Shown: in pieces, positions 29,507-41,432 of the stretch
How positions within the stretch are numbered: the first letter of the stretch is position 1
How the letters are laid out: each line of letters opens with the position of its first letter
NCBI GenBank assembly: GCA_965240325.2
Contig: OZ251236.1
Coordinates: 1,488,001 to 1,552,000, forward strand
DNA from: Rebecca billardiae RCC1528
Lineage: Eukaryota; Haptophyta
DNA length: 64,000 bases
Direction of reading: 5' to 3'
The notes under the pieces: generated by a model
The model's database searches: none
Told to the model about the DNA's origin: nothing
What the model saw: only the letters and a program-made list of their open reading frames with translations
Made by a program: the position numbers and the translations under genes

Positions 29507-31450
29507 TCAGGGGTCGTACCGCTGCTTCGTGAGGTCGATGTCGAGGTTGCCTATCAACCCGGCCATCGACATGTGCTGGTAGTGCCCCTCCATGTCCGCC
29601 ATGCTCGACGTGCCGACCAGCACATGGCCGACGTTGTACGGCACGTGCAGCGTCGCGTCCAGGTCGATCCACGCGCCCTCGACCAGCGCCTGCGTCCACA
29701 TGTGCCAGCCGAACTGCGCGTCGATCGCGTCTTCGTCGAGATCGCCGCCGTCCTCGCGCATCACGTGCCCGTCGGGCGTGACCGCCACCGCCGCGCCGTC
29801 GCGCTCGTACTCCTCCTTGAGCCTCTCGACGTACACGAGCCCGTGGCACACGCGCGCCGGGATGGCGCGCGCGCGCAGCAGCGCGGCGAGGAGCACCGCG
29901 TGTTCCGTGCAGTCGCCCGCGCGCGTGCGCGCGACCTCGGAGGCGGAGGCGAAGGCGGTGGTCAGGTCCTTCTGTAGGATGTGGTCGTACACCAGCTCGC
30001 GCAGCGCGAACGCGACGTCGACCGCGCGCGCCTCCTCCTTGGCGGCGCGCCGGCCGCGCTTGCCCTTGCCACCCTCCCGGCCGCCCGGCACCTGTGCCGA
30101 GTGCGCGAGCTTGATGAGGAAGTCGTCGGACGAGTCGACCATCGCGGAGGGCGAGGTGAAGGCCGGGTCGGCGAGCTCCTCCGCCGTCGCCGCCACCGGG
30201 TCCTGCAGGTTCACGCTGACCAGCACCTGCGAGGGCGTGCCCCTGTCGGACGTCTCCTCGACCGTCACGCGCTGGTAGCCCGCGCTCGGCAGCTCGAGTG
30301 TCTGCACCGCGTCCTTGAGCCGCACGCGCAGCCCGACCTCGTAGCACTCGTTCACCGAGCGGATGCGCTCGCGCAGCGGGACGAACATCGCGTACACCAG
30401 CTCGGGCAGCTGCTGGCCCTCCACGTGCACCGCCGCCGCCTCCGCCTCGACCCGGTTCGAGATGGTCGCGCGCAGGTCCCCAAACGGCATCGCCATCCGC
30501 ATCTGCGCGAGCTGCGAGCACCTGTGCTCGCCCGCGTCGGGGTACACCTCGGTCATGTTCACCGGGACGCCGGAGATCGCCACGTCCCACACCTGCGCGG
30601 CCGGCGCGGAGGCGCGCGCGCGGCAAGCGGGCGTCGATCTGGGTCGGGCGCACGCCCGCGGCGCGCGCGCGCGGCGCGCACGCGGGGCGCCCGCACCGCG
30701 CGAGCGAGCGCGCGCGAGCGCGCACGGTGACGGGCGTCTCGACGCCGCGGAGCATGAGGCTCTCCTTTCCCACGAGCATGGTCGTCACGTCCACCACCTT
30801 GGGCCCGAGCTCGGGGCGGACGGTGCGGTAGCGCACGATGTCCTTCCCTGCCAGGCACTCCTGCCTGAAGAAGCGGCGCGACTGCAGCCGCGCGACCCAC
30901 GCGTCCGCCGGCTCGAGCGGCGCGGTGGAGACGTGCTCCTGCTCGCCGTTGAACGAGGTCAGCTCGATCTCGTCCGTGCCGAACTTGCACAGCATCCGGA
31001 TCTGCTGCTTCGCGAACTCCTGCACGTACGACGTCTTGACGGCGCGTGGGCTGCCTGCGCGCGTGCTCTCCGCGTCGCGCTCGATGAAGTCGGTTTGGAA
31101 TTGCTGCGCGGCCACGCGCACGCGCGCGGCGCACGCGCGAGGGATCGCTCAGATGTGATCGCGCGCGCGGCGCGCGGGGTGGTTCGGTGCGCGCGGCGCA
31201 CCATCTCGGAGAGGTCCTCGCCCCGGTGCACGAGCACGTGCATCGCCTCCGTGCTCGTGTACACACCGTCCTTCAGGCTCACCGTCGTGTGCAGCGAGCC
31301 CACGGGCTGGTCAGCGATGCGTACGGTGTACCAGAGGTCCTCGTCCGGCCAGCCCTCCTCGTTCGCCCCCGCGCCGACAATGAGCATGGCGGCGGCGAGG
31401 GCGCGGCGCAGCATGCCGCGGCGAGAGGCGGACCGGCTCGGGCACGTCAT
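29507..31450 (-). CDS. secreted transglutaminase-like cysteine-fold protein (3 exons)
   Basis: Exons 31450-31202, 31103-30726 and 30592-29507 give 570 aa. Introns are 98 bp and 133 bp, both GTGCGC...GCGCAG and phase 0. The joins read EDLSEM-QFQTDFIERD and VETPVT-VWDVAISGVP. The N-terminus has a signal peptide (MLRRALAAAMLIVGAGANEEG; an internal ATG at 31414 also works). A beta-rich N-terminal half precedes a transglutaminase-like core with the expected triad: Cys in ARTRAGDCTEHAVLLAALLR (about residue 436), His in FGWHMWTQAL (about 506) and Asp in WIDLDAT (about 518). A basic insert (GGKGKRGRRAAKEE) precedes the core. Relatives include bacterial and algal transglutaminase/protease-like proteins; the substrate is unknown. 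The protein could act at the cell surface or in an endomembrane compartment. Confidence 0.85.
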
Positions 31451-32027
31451 GCTGATTTTGCCGGGCGCGAGCCTGAAGATGGAGCGCCAGGGCGCGGATG
31501 AAAATCATCATCGCCAAATCGGAAATCGCGCCAAAATCGGAAATCGCTCAGGCCAGGGAATTCGATTTATTCGTCGTGCGTGCGCAGACGTGACCGTCGC
31601 AGCACTGCGGCAGTGAGCACCGCACTGGCTTCAGTCGAGGCGGGCGCCGACGTGTACTGGTGACTTAGCGGGTGAAGGGCAAAGCCCACTGGCATCGGGC
31701 CCGGTCACGCTGCAGCACGGCAGGCGCGGGCGGGCACGCGGCGCGGGGCGGCGGGGCACGCGGCGCGGGCTCGGGACAAACCGATCGTCCCCGGACGCTG
31801 ACCGATATCCGCTATTGCTTGCGTGCACTCTGACGCCTGCCCGTTGCATCATGCTACTACGACGTTCAATATATCAGGCTCGTCGTACTACTCGTAGCAA
31901 ATCTGCCTACAGATCGGACGATTCTGGTACTATAAAGTCTTAATATATCTATGTGTCTGTTGCACTCTGAGCCTGACGCTTGTCCGATGCTGCCACGTCG
32001 TTAAATATATATATATATATATATTAA
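31451..32027. other. intergenic, 5' of transglutaminase-like gene
   Basis: Promoter side of the transglutaminase-like gene; no gene recognised. Contains a short direct repeat CCAAAATCGGAAATCGC (near 31512 and 31532). Becomes AT-rich toward the microsatellite. Confidence 0.45.
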
Positions 32028-33033
<1,006 letters not shown>

Positions 33034-34209
33034 TCTAGCAGCTTGGATTACTTGGAAGACGCAGCTCGAGAGTCGCCAAGCCGCACTAGTGACTAGAGCG
33101 AGGCACGAAGCACCATCGTGCAGAGGGCGCCTCGATTTCGAAGATGCTGGCCTGGAAACAGCTGCAGCGGCCATCAGGACAGTGGGCGCTTCCGAAGGGC
33201 GTTCGCTGCGTGAGCGAGAGGCACGGGGCTGCGTCGGTTGGCTCAGCGCCAGATGAAAACCAGTGCACCAATTGGTCGTCCTGCCCGCCATGCCAACCTT
33301 GCCTATTTGCGCCTAATAAGGCCCAGGAGCAGCACAGCGAGTAAGCAGTTCTGGGCGTCGTGCGCGCGCACGGCACGGCGGCTCGAAAGTAGACTCTCGA
33401 AAGTCCCTCGTGGCACGATCGAAGAGGGTGGCCAAAATGGCAGCAGGACTTGAGCTCGGCCGCCTGGCTCAGGCCGAATGGCAGGCAGGTGTTGATACGG
33501 CGCATTGCGCTCATTCCGTCCTCTGCTTAGACAGCGCAATCAGTTATTGTACGACCAACAATATATATTAATAAATAATAACCCAGCGCACATATCGAAT
33601 CTCGGTCCTACTCCCTCAACTCGGCAAGGCCACTAGGCCGCGCACACCGGCCCGGGCGACCACATCCACTACCTGCACTACGGCATCAACTTGAACAGCC
33701 TCGGACGACGACGACGCGGGCAACTACATGATGACCAAGGCCGACGACGACTGCAAAACAGCGGCATCCCCGGGCGCCTACTACCTCAGTGACCGTGTGA
33801 TCAGCATCGGTTACGACGACTCCCTCACCCGCGGCCAACGCGCTCCGACATCCTCCATTAACTCCATTCAGTACTTCGACAGACGAATCAGGAGAGCTGC
33901 GCCCTCGTGCCTGTGTCTTTAAATCATAGAATTGGTCCGCCCCGGGCCCGATCGGCTGGGCCGAGATTAAGCGACACGGAGCCACTACCGTAATAAGACG
34001 CCAGTAAGTCGACGACGACGAGCTGCTTCATATTATTCAGGCACGCGTCGGCGCTGTATCATTAGCCATCTGCTGATCAGCGCGGCAGGCACGGAGCGGA
34101 AGTCGTGGCAGCAGCAGACAATGGGCCGCGCTGCGACGCAGCACACCCCAGCCTGACAGATGATCGTGATGGCGAGGCGCGACGGCCAGGGCACTGCGCC
34201 GTGTTGGTC
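33034..34209. other. gene-poor segment
   Basis: No supported gene. A frame at 33144-33344 contains CTNWSSCPPCQPCLF but stops early and has no homologue I know. The text CAATCAGTTATTGTACGACC near 33538 resembles sequence near 21458, suggesting a diverged dispersed repeat. 33660-33930 has CGACGACGAC-type runs like the retroelement interior. Confidence 0.4.
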
Positions 34210-36136
34210 TCAGTACGCCGGCCCAGGCAGCACGCTGTTCGCTTCGTCGAGGGTGCGTTTGCGCGAGTCGCAGAGCCGCCCCCCTTGGTCACCCATCAGC
34301 GAGTTGTCCGGCGGCGCGATTGGAGCATGCGCGCTGCCCGCAGCCCTGCTCATGAGCAGCGAGAGCGGTAACGACGGGCACGATGGCGAAGGCGGGGCGC
34401 AAGGCACTGCAAATGGCTGCTGCTGCGGCGGCGGCGGCGGTGACGGCTGCTGCTGCTGCTGGCTGAGCATCCTCAGTGTTGCCGCCAGGCTGTTTGCGTG
34501 TGGGTCGAAGGTGCCGCCTTGGTGCGCCTGCCACAGCGGCCACGCGTCGTGCGAGCGCAGCGGCGGAGCCGCATGCTCCAACGCGCCAGCCCAAGGCGCC
34601 AAGCCCGGTCCGAAGGTGTGCATGCTCGTGAGTCCACGGCGGCAGCTGCCACGCTGCTCGCGCGCCGCGTGGACAGCAGGCGCGCCGGCGCTGCGGCCCA
34701 GGCTGGCAGCGGCGGTGGCCATCATCAACGAGAGCTCCTGCTCGGGCGCCGGCCGAGGCGTGGTGGTGGTGGTGTCTGACGAGCGCTGTAGCTTGGGGGC
34801 CAGCACGTGCTGCATCTGCTCGATCAGCGCCTGCTCGACTGCCTCAGACTCGGTGGCTGTGCCCGCGTTGGCGAGCAGCAGCTGCCTGGCAAGCTCCGTG
34901 ATGGACGCCCGCGTGTGTGGGGACGTTGGTCGTTGCGTGGGTGGTGGCCAGCCGGCTGCGCCCGCGGGCAGCTCGGCGGCCGCCTCCGCCTGGGAGCGTG
35001 CGTTCAGCCGCTCCACCGCGGCGGCCTGCCAAGCAGGATGCGCCGCTCTGGAGGCTTCGGTCGTGTCGACGGGGAGCACGTGCCCGAGCGCGTTGGCCTC
35101 GGACGAGGGCAGCTGAGCTTGCGCGGGTGACGTGGGCGATGATGACGATGGAGCCAGTCTCAGAGCGCGCGCCCGCTCCTGCAGCGCTCGCGTGTACGTC
35201 TGCACATAGTGCAGCGCCTGCACCTCGCTCATCAGCTGCGCTGGTGCCTCTGCGCGCACCTGTGCCTGCGCCGATGCCTCCGCGGCGGCGGCGGGTCCGC
35301 TGCGGCTCGCGACCGCCGTTGCTGGCGGATCCAGTCGAGGCGGCAGTTGCGGCTGCTGCTGCTGCGGCAGCGGCAGGGGCGGCGGCAGTGGCCGCAGCGC
35401 CGCCGGCTGCCGTCCTCCTTCTGCTGCTGCGGCAGCCGAGCCATGCGCTGCGCTCGGAAGGCACGGCACGGCCGTGATTGGAGCATGCCCGGCGAGTCCG
35501 CTCGGCATGCCAGGCGCCTCGCAGCTCCCGCTGTTGTAGTCACTGCATCGAATGTTGGCCGCGAGCGAGTCTGCTGGCTGCGGCCGCGCGCGGATGGTGG
35601 TTGCTGCAGGCGTGTGGCGTGTGATACACTTGTACCGATTCTTGATGGCGTGGTCCGTCCGCCCTTCGAGACGATTTGCTATGCATGACCACGACTGTGC
35701 GTGATGTCGACCCAGCGTGCGGAGAAGATGGGGCGCGCCCGGGCACGCGATGAGTGAGGTTGTGTGGGTGCGCATACACGGACGGACAGCCCTGACGGGG
35801 CTCTGAGAGCGCCGCAGAAAGTCGGGGGTTGCAAGTGCACGGGCATGGGCGACGCATGCGCGCGTGCGCGCGCACCGTGCCGAGCTCGGCAACTCCGGCG
35901 AGGATGATCGTGTCCTCCTCGGGCGTCCATCCGCTCTTCCGCGTGTCGGGGCGCAGGTGGTTGTGCCAGCGCTCGCGGCACGACTTTTCGGGCCGCGTGC
36001 CGACAGCCTCGGCGATGAGCGCCCATCTCTGCGGGCCGTGCCTGTCGACCGCAGCGCGCAGCCTCGCGTCCTCGTCGCGCGACCAGCTCCGGCGCGGGGC
36101 CAGCGGGGCCCTGCGCACGTGCGAGGATGGGTGCAT
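34210..36136 (-). CDS. R2R3-MYB transcription factor (paralog 2)
   Basis: Exons 36136-35876 and 35694-34210 give 581 aa. R2 is RRSWSRDEDARLRAAVDRHG...RWHNHLRP; R3 is KSGWTPEEDTIILAGVAELGT joined to SWSCIANRLEGRTDHAIKNRYKCI. The 181-bp intron (GTGCGC...GCACAG) sits at the same codon as in paralog 1. The tail is Gln/Ala/Pro-rich and keeps the blocks ITELARQLLLANAGTATES, LIEQMQHVLAPK, LTSMHTFGPGLAP and RKRTLDE. Compared with paralog 1 the low-complexity spacers differ strongly while these blocks are kept, so they are probably functional. The gene faces paralog 1 across about 7.6 kb, a diverged inverted pair. Confidence 0.88.
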
Positions 36137-36746
36137 CTTGAGAGGGGGGGCGAACTTGGTTGTGCTGCATCAGTCCAAGATAGCCACCTCACAAGTCATT
36201 GTTTGGGTGTGGGCAAGGGCCCAATTGGCGCGGTAGAATTTTCAGATGATGGAATCTTGTGGAGCGGGGAGCGGCCTGCCGCTGCCGCCACCAGAATCGG
36301 CGGATACAGTTCGGACTTTCGCGAAGCGGTGCATATATATCACGACGACGCAAACCTGAAACCTAGGCCCCAGTACGCTCGCACTCACAATTCGTACGTC
36401 CCTATTATTCGATGTTGCATTCGCGTCGCCTCGGTGTGAAATGTGAATCCAATTTGGCAGGTGTTGCGCCCCCAATTGAGCAGCAAATCACAGTCATTGC
36501 CATGAAATTGCTCAATCGGGGACGCTAATGCTTGTACACTATATTTGAGTGTCAGTCCGGGGTTGTGAAATTTGCGCCGCTTCGGAATCTATCGAAATAT
36601 ACCCACGCAAATTGACGAATTTCGTCCCGCCCGCACTCCTACTGGGAATCCAGATGAAAGTTTCCCAGACTGACTCTGGCAAGGAGCGCGCGACAGAGGC
36701 CACTCCACCGAAATCGAGCCCGTCCTGGGCTTCGGCCGCCCACTGG

Positions 36747-36769
36747 CGTCCTGGGCTTAGCCCAGGACG
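36747..36769. repeat. 11+1+11 perfect palindrome with dispersed half-sites
   Basis: CGTCCTGGGCT-T-AGCCCAGGACG. The half-site GCGTCCTGGGCT recurs at about 36719, 36746 and 36779, spaced 27-33 bp. It could be a protein-binding array or a hairpin-forming repeat. Confidence 0.7.
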
Positions 36770-37184
36770 CGCCGAGCGCGTCCTGGGCTCCGCTCGCCAG
36801 CGGGAGATAGTATTGAGCTCATAGGCGATGCCGCCGCGCCGCGTGCACGCGCTCCGTCTCGCGCTGGCTGCGGCCGGGAGCGCGTGCGGCGAGCCGTCGC
36901 GTGCCGGCGGTCGCGCACCGGCGCTGAGGTATGGTGTGCCCATCCGTGCCCTTGTCTCGTGCCCGCGCGCCCTCCTCCGCCGCTGCGGGGCGCGCGTGTG
37001 GTCGCGCCGCCTCGCTCGCTGGGCTCGCCGAAAGCGCGAGCGCGCAACGAGTCGCCTGTGGCGTGTCGGACCCAGCGCGTGCGCGCCTGGCCTGTGGATT
37101 GTCTACTCTACTTAATCGTGTAAAGTGAATCTGCGCGGCAGGTGCGTGAGCAATAAGAAAATGCCCACAATTCGTAGTTTCCCC

Positions 37185-37300
37185 TATCTCAAACCACCGG
37201 TTCGGCTGTTTTTACTCGCCAAACCAACGGTTCGACGGATATTACTCCGAAAAACCATCGGTTCGCCGGATTTTACCCCGCTTACCCGCGGTTGGGACAG
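37185..37300 (+). repeat. ~32-bp tandem repeat with CGGTTCG core
   Basis: Units AAACCACCGGTTCGGCTGTT, AAACCAACGGTTCGACGGAT and AAACCATCGGTTCGCCGGAT follow each other, each trailed by TTTTACTCC-like sequence, and a fourth weak unit CCCGCGGTTGGG. No coding role evident. Confidence 0.7.
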
Positions 37301-37604
37301 TCCTTGCACATATTCGCCGCGGCAGAAATACTGAATCGACGGATGGGTGCTGTACGCGTTTGTCCTTTCCTGCTCGAGTTGCCGCTAGCGGCTAGCTATT
37401 TAGGCCCCGCGCGGCCATGAGTATTGTCATCCAATCAATCAGCCGGTCCGTCGATCGATTACATCGACGCGACTCTGAAGTGAGTGAATGCGACGGTGCG
37501 GCCGGCCACCGATCTTTCTGTAACGCTCGACGAGTCGGATCCGCACGACGGGCGTCGCCTGCAACTGATCACAGCCGCCATCCTGCCCGGGGCTCAGGAG
37601 GCGC

Positions 37605-38575
37605 GCGCTTGGTGCGTGTCCTGTGCGGTTCACCTAGCTACCTGCCCCGGCGGTTGCAACTCTCTACATCTCTCGACGGTGGCGCGCCAGTCCGCGTTGC
37701 TACGTCGACTGGATCTGCGCCACCAGGCGTTGCCTGCGCAGCTATTTACGGCCGTCCACCAGCCCTACCGAGTCCGAGGCTCGATAGGCGCGCACGCTTG
37801 CTGCATGCCGTGCCCTGCGCGGTTGTCACCTGGCTGCCTGCCCCTGCTGCTGCAAGTCTCGACGGCGGTGCGCCGATCAGTGTTGCTCGACTGGATCTGC
37901 GCACCGGGCCGTCGTCTGCAACTGTTCGCGGCCGTCCACCAGCCTCCAGTCCGAGGCCCAGTGGGAGCACGCGCTTGATGCGTGCCCTGTGCGGTTGTCA
38001 CCTGGCTGCCTGCCCCTGCTGCTGCAAGTCTCGACGGCGGTGCGCCGATCAGTGTTGCTCGACTGGATCTGCGCACCGGGCCGTCGTCTGCAACTGTTCG
38101 CGGCCGTCCACCAGCCTCCAGTCCGAGGCCCAGTGGGAGCACGCGCTTGATGCGTGCCCTGTGCGGTTGTCACCTGGCTGCCTGCCCCTGCTGCTGCAAG
38201 TCTCGACGGCGGCGCGCCGATCAGTGTTGCTCGACTGGATCTGCGCACCGGGCCGTCGTCTGCAACTGTTCGCGGCCGTCCACCAGCCTCCAGTCCGAGG
38301 CCCAGTGGGAGCACGCGCTTGATGCGTGCCCTGTGCGGTTGTCACCTGGCTGCCTGCCCCTGCTGCTGCAAGTCTCGACGGCGGCGCGCCGATCAGTGTT
38401 GCTCGACTGGATCTGCGCACCCGGGGCGGTCGCCTGCAGCTGTTCCGGCGGCACCGGGCACGGCCGTCCGCCAATGGTCCTACTACAATCAGAGCGGTTC
38501 AGCGACTCACTGTAGTGACAGCCCGGGCGCGCGCTTGGTGCGTGCCCTGCGCAGTTGTCAGTTGTCATCGCACCG
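37605..38575 (+). repeat. 172-bp satellite array
   Basis: Three near-identical full units start at about 37979, 38151 and 38323 (the last truncated near 38420), preceded by a full unit from about 37804 and a diverged one from about 37607; fragments continue to 38575. The unit holds GTGCGGTTGTCACCTGGCTG and GGCCGTCCACCAGCCTCCAG. The period of 172 is not a multiple of three, and frames are open on both strands, so it is not a protein repeat. Confidence 0.85.
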
Positions 38576-39162
38576 CACGGGCAGGCTGCCACCGGCCCCG
38601 CCCGGCAGCGTCAGCAGCACCGTAGCGGGACCGTGGCACCGCAGCTCGGCCTCATCGGACGACCAGCGGTGAGTGTCAGTGACGGCTGCTACCAGCTAAC
38701 CGATCACTGTGATGAGTTATTATTATATATATATCATTGTCTGAATTGAATTAAGTCTTCGCTGGCACGTCACACGTGTCGCATGCAGGCACGGTCGTCG
38801 TCTGCAGCGAGACAGCGTCAGCGAGTCTGTCACAACGCAGACCGGTCGTTGAACCGTGAACGCTGTCCGCACCGCGTCCGCGCCATCTGCCCCCCCCCAT
38901 CAACTACGCTGAATAACGACGAGGTCGAGGTAGTCGTGAACTGCTGCCGGCGTGCAGCGGCGGCTGCAACTCACTCTCTAGTGCTTATGCATCATGCATG
39001 CATGAATCCCGGACTCAGCAGACCGCTGAGTTAGAGTAGAGACTGACTGTGAGACTAGTGAGTGACCGGTCGGCTCGGTAGTCACGCCCGCCCCGTGACC
39101 AACATTGCAGCATCGACCGGCGCGCAGAGCTCTTCGGCGGGCTACGCTTACGACTTCCTGGG
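38576..39162. other. intergenic before the diflavin reductase 3' end
   Basis: No gene seen. Includes an AT-rich TATTATTATATATATATC stretch near 38718 and an ATGCATCATGCATGCATGAATC palindromic patch near 38987. Confidence 0.5.
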
Positions 39163-41238
39163 CTACGACCACACCTCGGTCTGGTACCGGCCCGCCGCCT
39201 CGAGGGCGCGCACCTCCGCCTCGGCCGCGCGCAGGGCGCCCTCCGGCCCCTCCGCCCCGTCCGGCGCGCCGCCGGCCGCGGCGAGCGCGAGGACGAGTGC
39301 CTCGCGCACCTCGGCGGGCATGCTACCCGCCGCGCCCGCGACGTACACGCTGCCGCCCGAGCGCACGATCTCGGCCGCGAGCGCCGCGTGCGCGGGCTCC
39401 CTCAGCCGGTGCTGCACGTACGACTTGGGCGCGCCGCGCGGCCCGTCGCGCGAGAAGGCGGGCGGCACGGGCGCGAGCACGCCCGCGGCGCACGCCGCCG
39501 CCCACTCGGCCTCCCACAGGTGGTCGAGCGCGGCGGAGCGGCAGCCGAAGAAGAGCGCGGAGCGCGGCGCGCGCGCCGGCTGCGCGCGCGCCAGCTGCAC
39601 CCTCCGCTGCACGAACGCGCGCAGAGGCGCCACGCCAGTGCCCGGCCCGAGCAGCAGCAGCGGCGCGCGCTCGTCCGCGGGCATGCGCAGCGCGCCGCGG
39701 CGCACGCGCACGAGCAGCCGCGGCAGCGACGGGAGCGACGGCAGCGCGGGCGGCTTGGGCGGCTCGGGCGGCGCCTGGCGCGCGAGGAAGGCCGAGCAGA
39801 GCCCCGTGCGCGCGGCGGCCATGCTGGTCCTGTAGGCGACGCGCGCCACGCACAGCTCGGCCAGCTGGCATGGCACCGGCCGGCCGCCGGCGTGCGCGGC
39901 CCACGCCGCACGCGCGGCGTCCGCGCCGCCGGGCTCGCGCACGAGCGGGTGCGCGCACACGCTGTACGCGCGCGGCAGCAGCGGCGGCAGCGCGTCCAGC
40001 AGCGCGCCCAGCGGCAGCGCCACCGCGCCAAACTCCTCGAGACATTCGAGCACGGTGCGGCGCGGCCGGCTGGCGTACGCGCGCAGCAGCGCCTGCCCGG
40101 ATGGCGCGCCGAACTCGGCGAGGCGCGCGCGCTGCGAGGGCGCGCCGTCGGGCGTCGGCTCGGGCTCGACCGCGTACCGCGCCCAGTGCGCGAACGTCGC
40201 GCGGCGCGGCACGGCGGAGAGGTCCACCCAGCGCGCCAGCAGCTCGCGCAGCTGCACGGGGCGCGCGGGCAGCGGCCGAGCGGCCGCGTGCGCCGCGCCC
40301 GGCCGCGCCTCGCGCGCGAGCACGGCGGCCGCGCCGTCGAAGGCGAGGGCGCCCTCGGCGCCGGGCGGCGCGCTCGCCTGGAGCCGGCGCAGCGCGCGCT
40401 CCACGTCCGCCTCCGCGTTCACCGGCCACACCTCGAGCGCGTCGCCCGCCTCGTACAGCGTGGCGGCCGTCGGCGGGAGCGGCGGCGCGGCGGCCGTGGG
40501 CGCGGCGGGCGCGGCGCTGGGCGCGCCGAGTGGCAGGAGCAGCGTGAGGTGGCGCACGTCGCGCGTGGCCGGGTCGGTCGTGAGCGCCGCGTTCTCCAGC
40601 ACGTACGCCGCGCGCGCGCCGCCCTCCGCCCCGTCGCCCTCGTCGGCCGCGCCGGCCGGCAGCGGGCGCGCGTCCGCGGGCGCAGGCTGGACCAGCAGCC
40701 GCGCGGGCGGCGGCACGTCGTCGGGCAGCGGGGCGAGGCCGGGAGGCAGGGGCATCAGCTCGTCGAGCGCCGCCCACACGCCGGTCAGCCACGGCTGCAG
40801 CGCCTGCTCCACGCCGAGCTCGTCCTGCTCGTCGCCGTACGCGGGCTCGGCGAGCGCGCGCGCGCCGAGCTGCCGCAGCCGCGCGCTCAGCCGGCGCGCG
40901 GCGTAGTTGAACTTGGGGTAGGACGAGTCGCCGAGGCCGAAGACGGCGCACGAGACGCCCGCGAGGGCCGTGGCGGGCAGCCCCTTGCGCAGCAGGAAGC
41001 GCCAGAACGCGCGCATGTTGTCTGGCGGCTCGCCCTGGCCGGTCGTGCTGCACACGAACAGCACCGCGCGCGCATTGGGGAGCGTGCCGACGTCGAAGGC
41101 GTCCATCGGGAGGCAGCGCGGCGCGAAGCGGCGGCGGATCGCGTCGAGCTCGAGCTGCTCCGCCACCTCCTGCGCGCAGCCCGTCTGCGAGCCGTACAGC
41201 ACGATGAGCTCGCCGCGCGCGGGGGCATCGGCCGCCAT
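39163..41238 (-). CDS. TAH18: NADPH-dependent diflavin oxidoreductase (cytosolic Fe-S assembly)
   Basis: 691 aa from the ATG at 41238 (an upstream in-frame ATG at 41283 would overlap the divergent gene region). The yeast Tah18/human NDOR1/plant ATR3 family passes electrons from NADPH through FAD and FMN to Dre2/CIAPIN1. Domains in order: FMN flavodoxin (LIVLYGSQTGCAQEVAEQLE, CSTTGQGEPPDNM, FGLGDSSYPKFNYAARRL), FAD/connecting domain (RAYSVCAHPL near residue 423), and NADPH domain (LLGPGTGVAPLRAFVQRR near 532, ALFFGCRS, SYVQHRL, YVAGAAGSMP), ending YQTEVWS with the stacking Trp. Length is slightly above the family's ~600 because of Ala/Pro spacers in the FAD region. Contig context: head-to-head with the NN-CH gene. 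Confidence 0.95.
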   Translation of the reverse strand: MAADAPARGELIVLYGSQTGCAQEVAEQLELDAIRRRFAPRCLPMDAFDVGTLPNARAVLFVCSTTGQGEPPDNMRAFWRFLLRKGLPATALAGVSCAVFGLGDSSYPKFNYAARRLSARLRQLGARALAEPAYGDEQDELGVEQALQPWLTGVWAALDELMPLPPGLAPLPDDVPPPARLLVQPAPADARPLPAGAADEGDGAEGGARAAYVLENAALTTDPATRDVRHLTLLLPLGAPSAAPAAPTAAAPPLPPTAATLYEAGDALEVWPVNAEADVERALRRLQASAPPGAEGALAFDGAAAVLAREARPGAAHAAARPLPARPVQLRELLARWVDLSAVPRRATFAHWARYAVEPEPTPDGAPSQRARLAEFGAPSGQALLRAYASRPRRTVLECLEEFGAVALPLGALLDALPPLLPRAYSVCAHPLVREPGGADAARAAWAAHAGGRPVPCQLAELCVARVAYRTSMAAARTGLCSAFLARQAPPEPPKPPALPSLPSLPRLLVRVRRGALRMPADERAPLLLLGPGTGVAPLRAFVQRRVQLARAQPARAPRSALFFGCRSAALDHLWEAEWAAACAAGVLAPVPPAFSRDGPRGAPKSYVQHRLREPAHAALAAEIVRSGGSVYVAGAAGSMPAEVREALVLALAAAGGAPDGAEGPEGALRAAEAEVRALEAAGRYQTEVWS

Positions 41239-41432
41239 CGTGTCCGCGGGGGGCGAGTGGAGCGCGGGTGAGTCGTGATTCACAAGGCTACGATGACGAA
41301 TCTTCGAACCGGACCAGCCGGAGCCTCAGGCGGAGGGGCCGACGGTTTTCAGAATGGCTGGCAGCGCGCTCCGGCGCTGCTAGAACCGCCCTCGCCTGGC
41401 CCTCGCGCGAGCACGCGCACGCGCGTGGCGCG
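41239..41432. promoter_or_regulatory. 194-bp head-to-head promoter region
   Basis: Lies between the chosen starts of the diflavin reductase (41238, minus) and the NN-CH gene (41433, plus). The longest possible frames of the two genes overlap here, so the start choices matter. No TATA box is obvious; the stretch is less GC-rich than either exon. Confidence 0.45.

Larger units (their letters stand above)
36137..37602. other. gene-poor segment with short repeats
   Basis: Upstream of MYB paralog 2. Contains the CCCC(A/G)ATTGAGCA inverted pair (about 36469 and 36521), CGTCCTGGGCT repeats around a perfect palindrome (36747-36769), and three to four ~32-bp repeats centred on CGGTTCG (37185-37300). 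No family signal in any frame. Confidence 0.5.

Noticed and set aside
37417-38322. 301-codon frame and its counterparts on both strands
   Set aside because: They follow a 172-bp satellite; the period breaks frame between units and several frames are open at once.
37605-38575. Possible CRISPR-like array
   Set aside because: Units are contiguous with no unique spacers and lie in a eukaryotic genome; it is a satellite.
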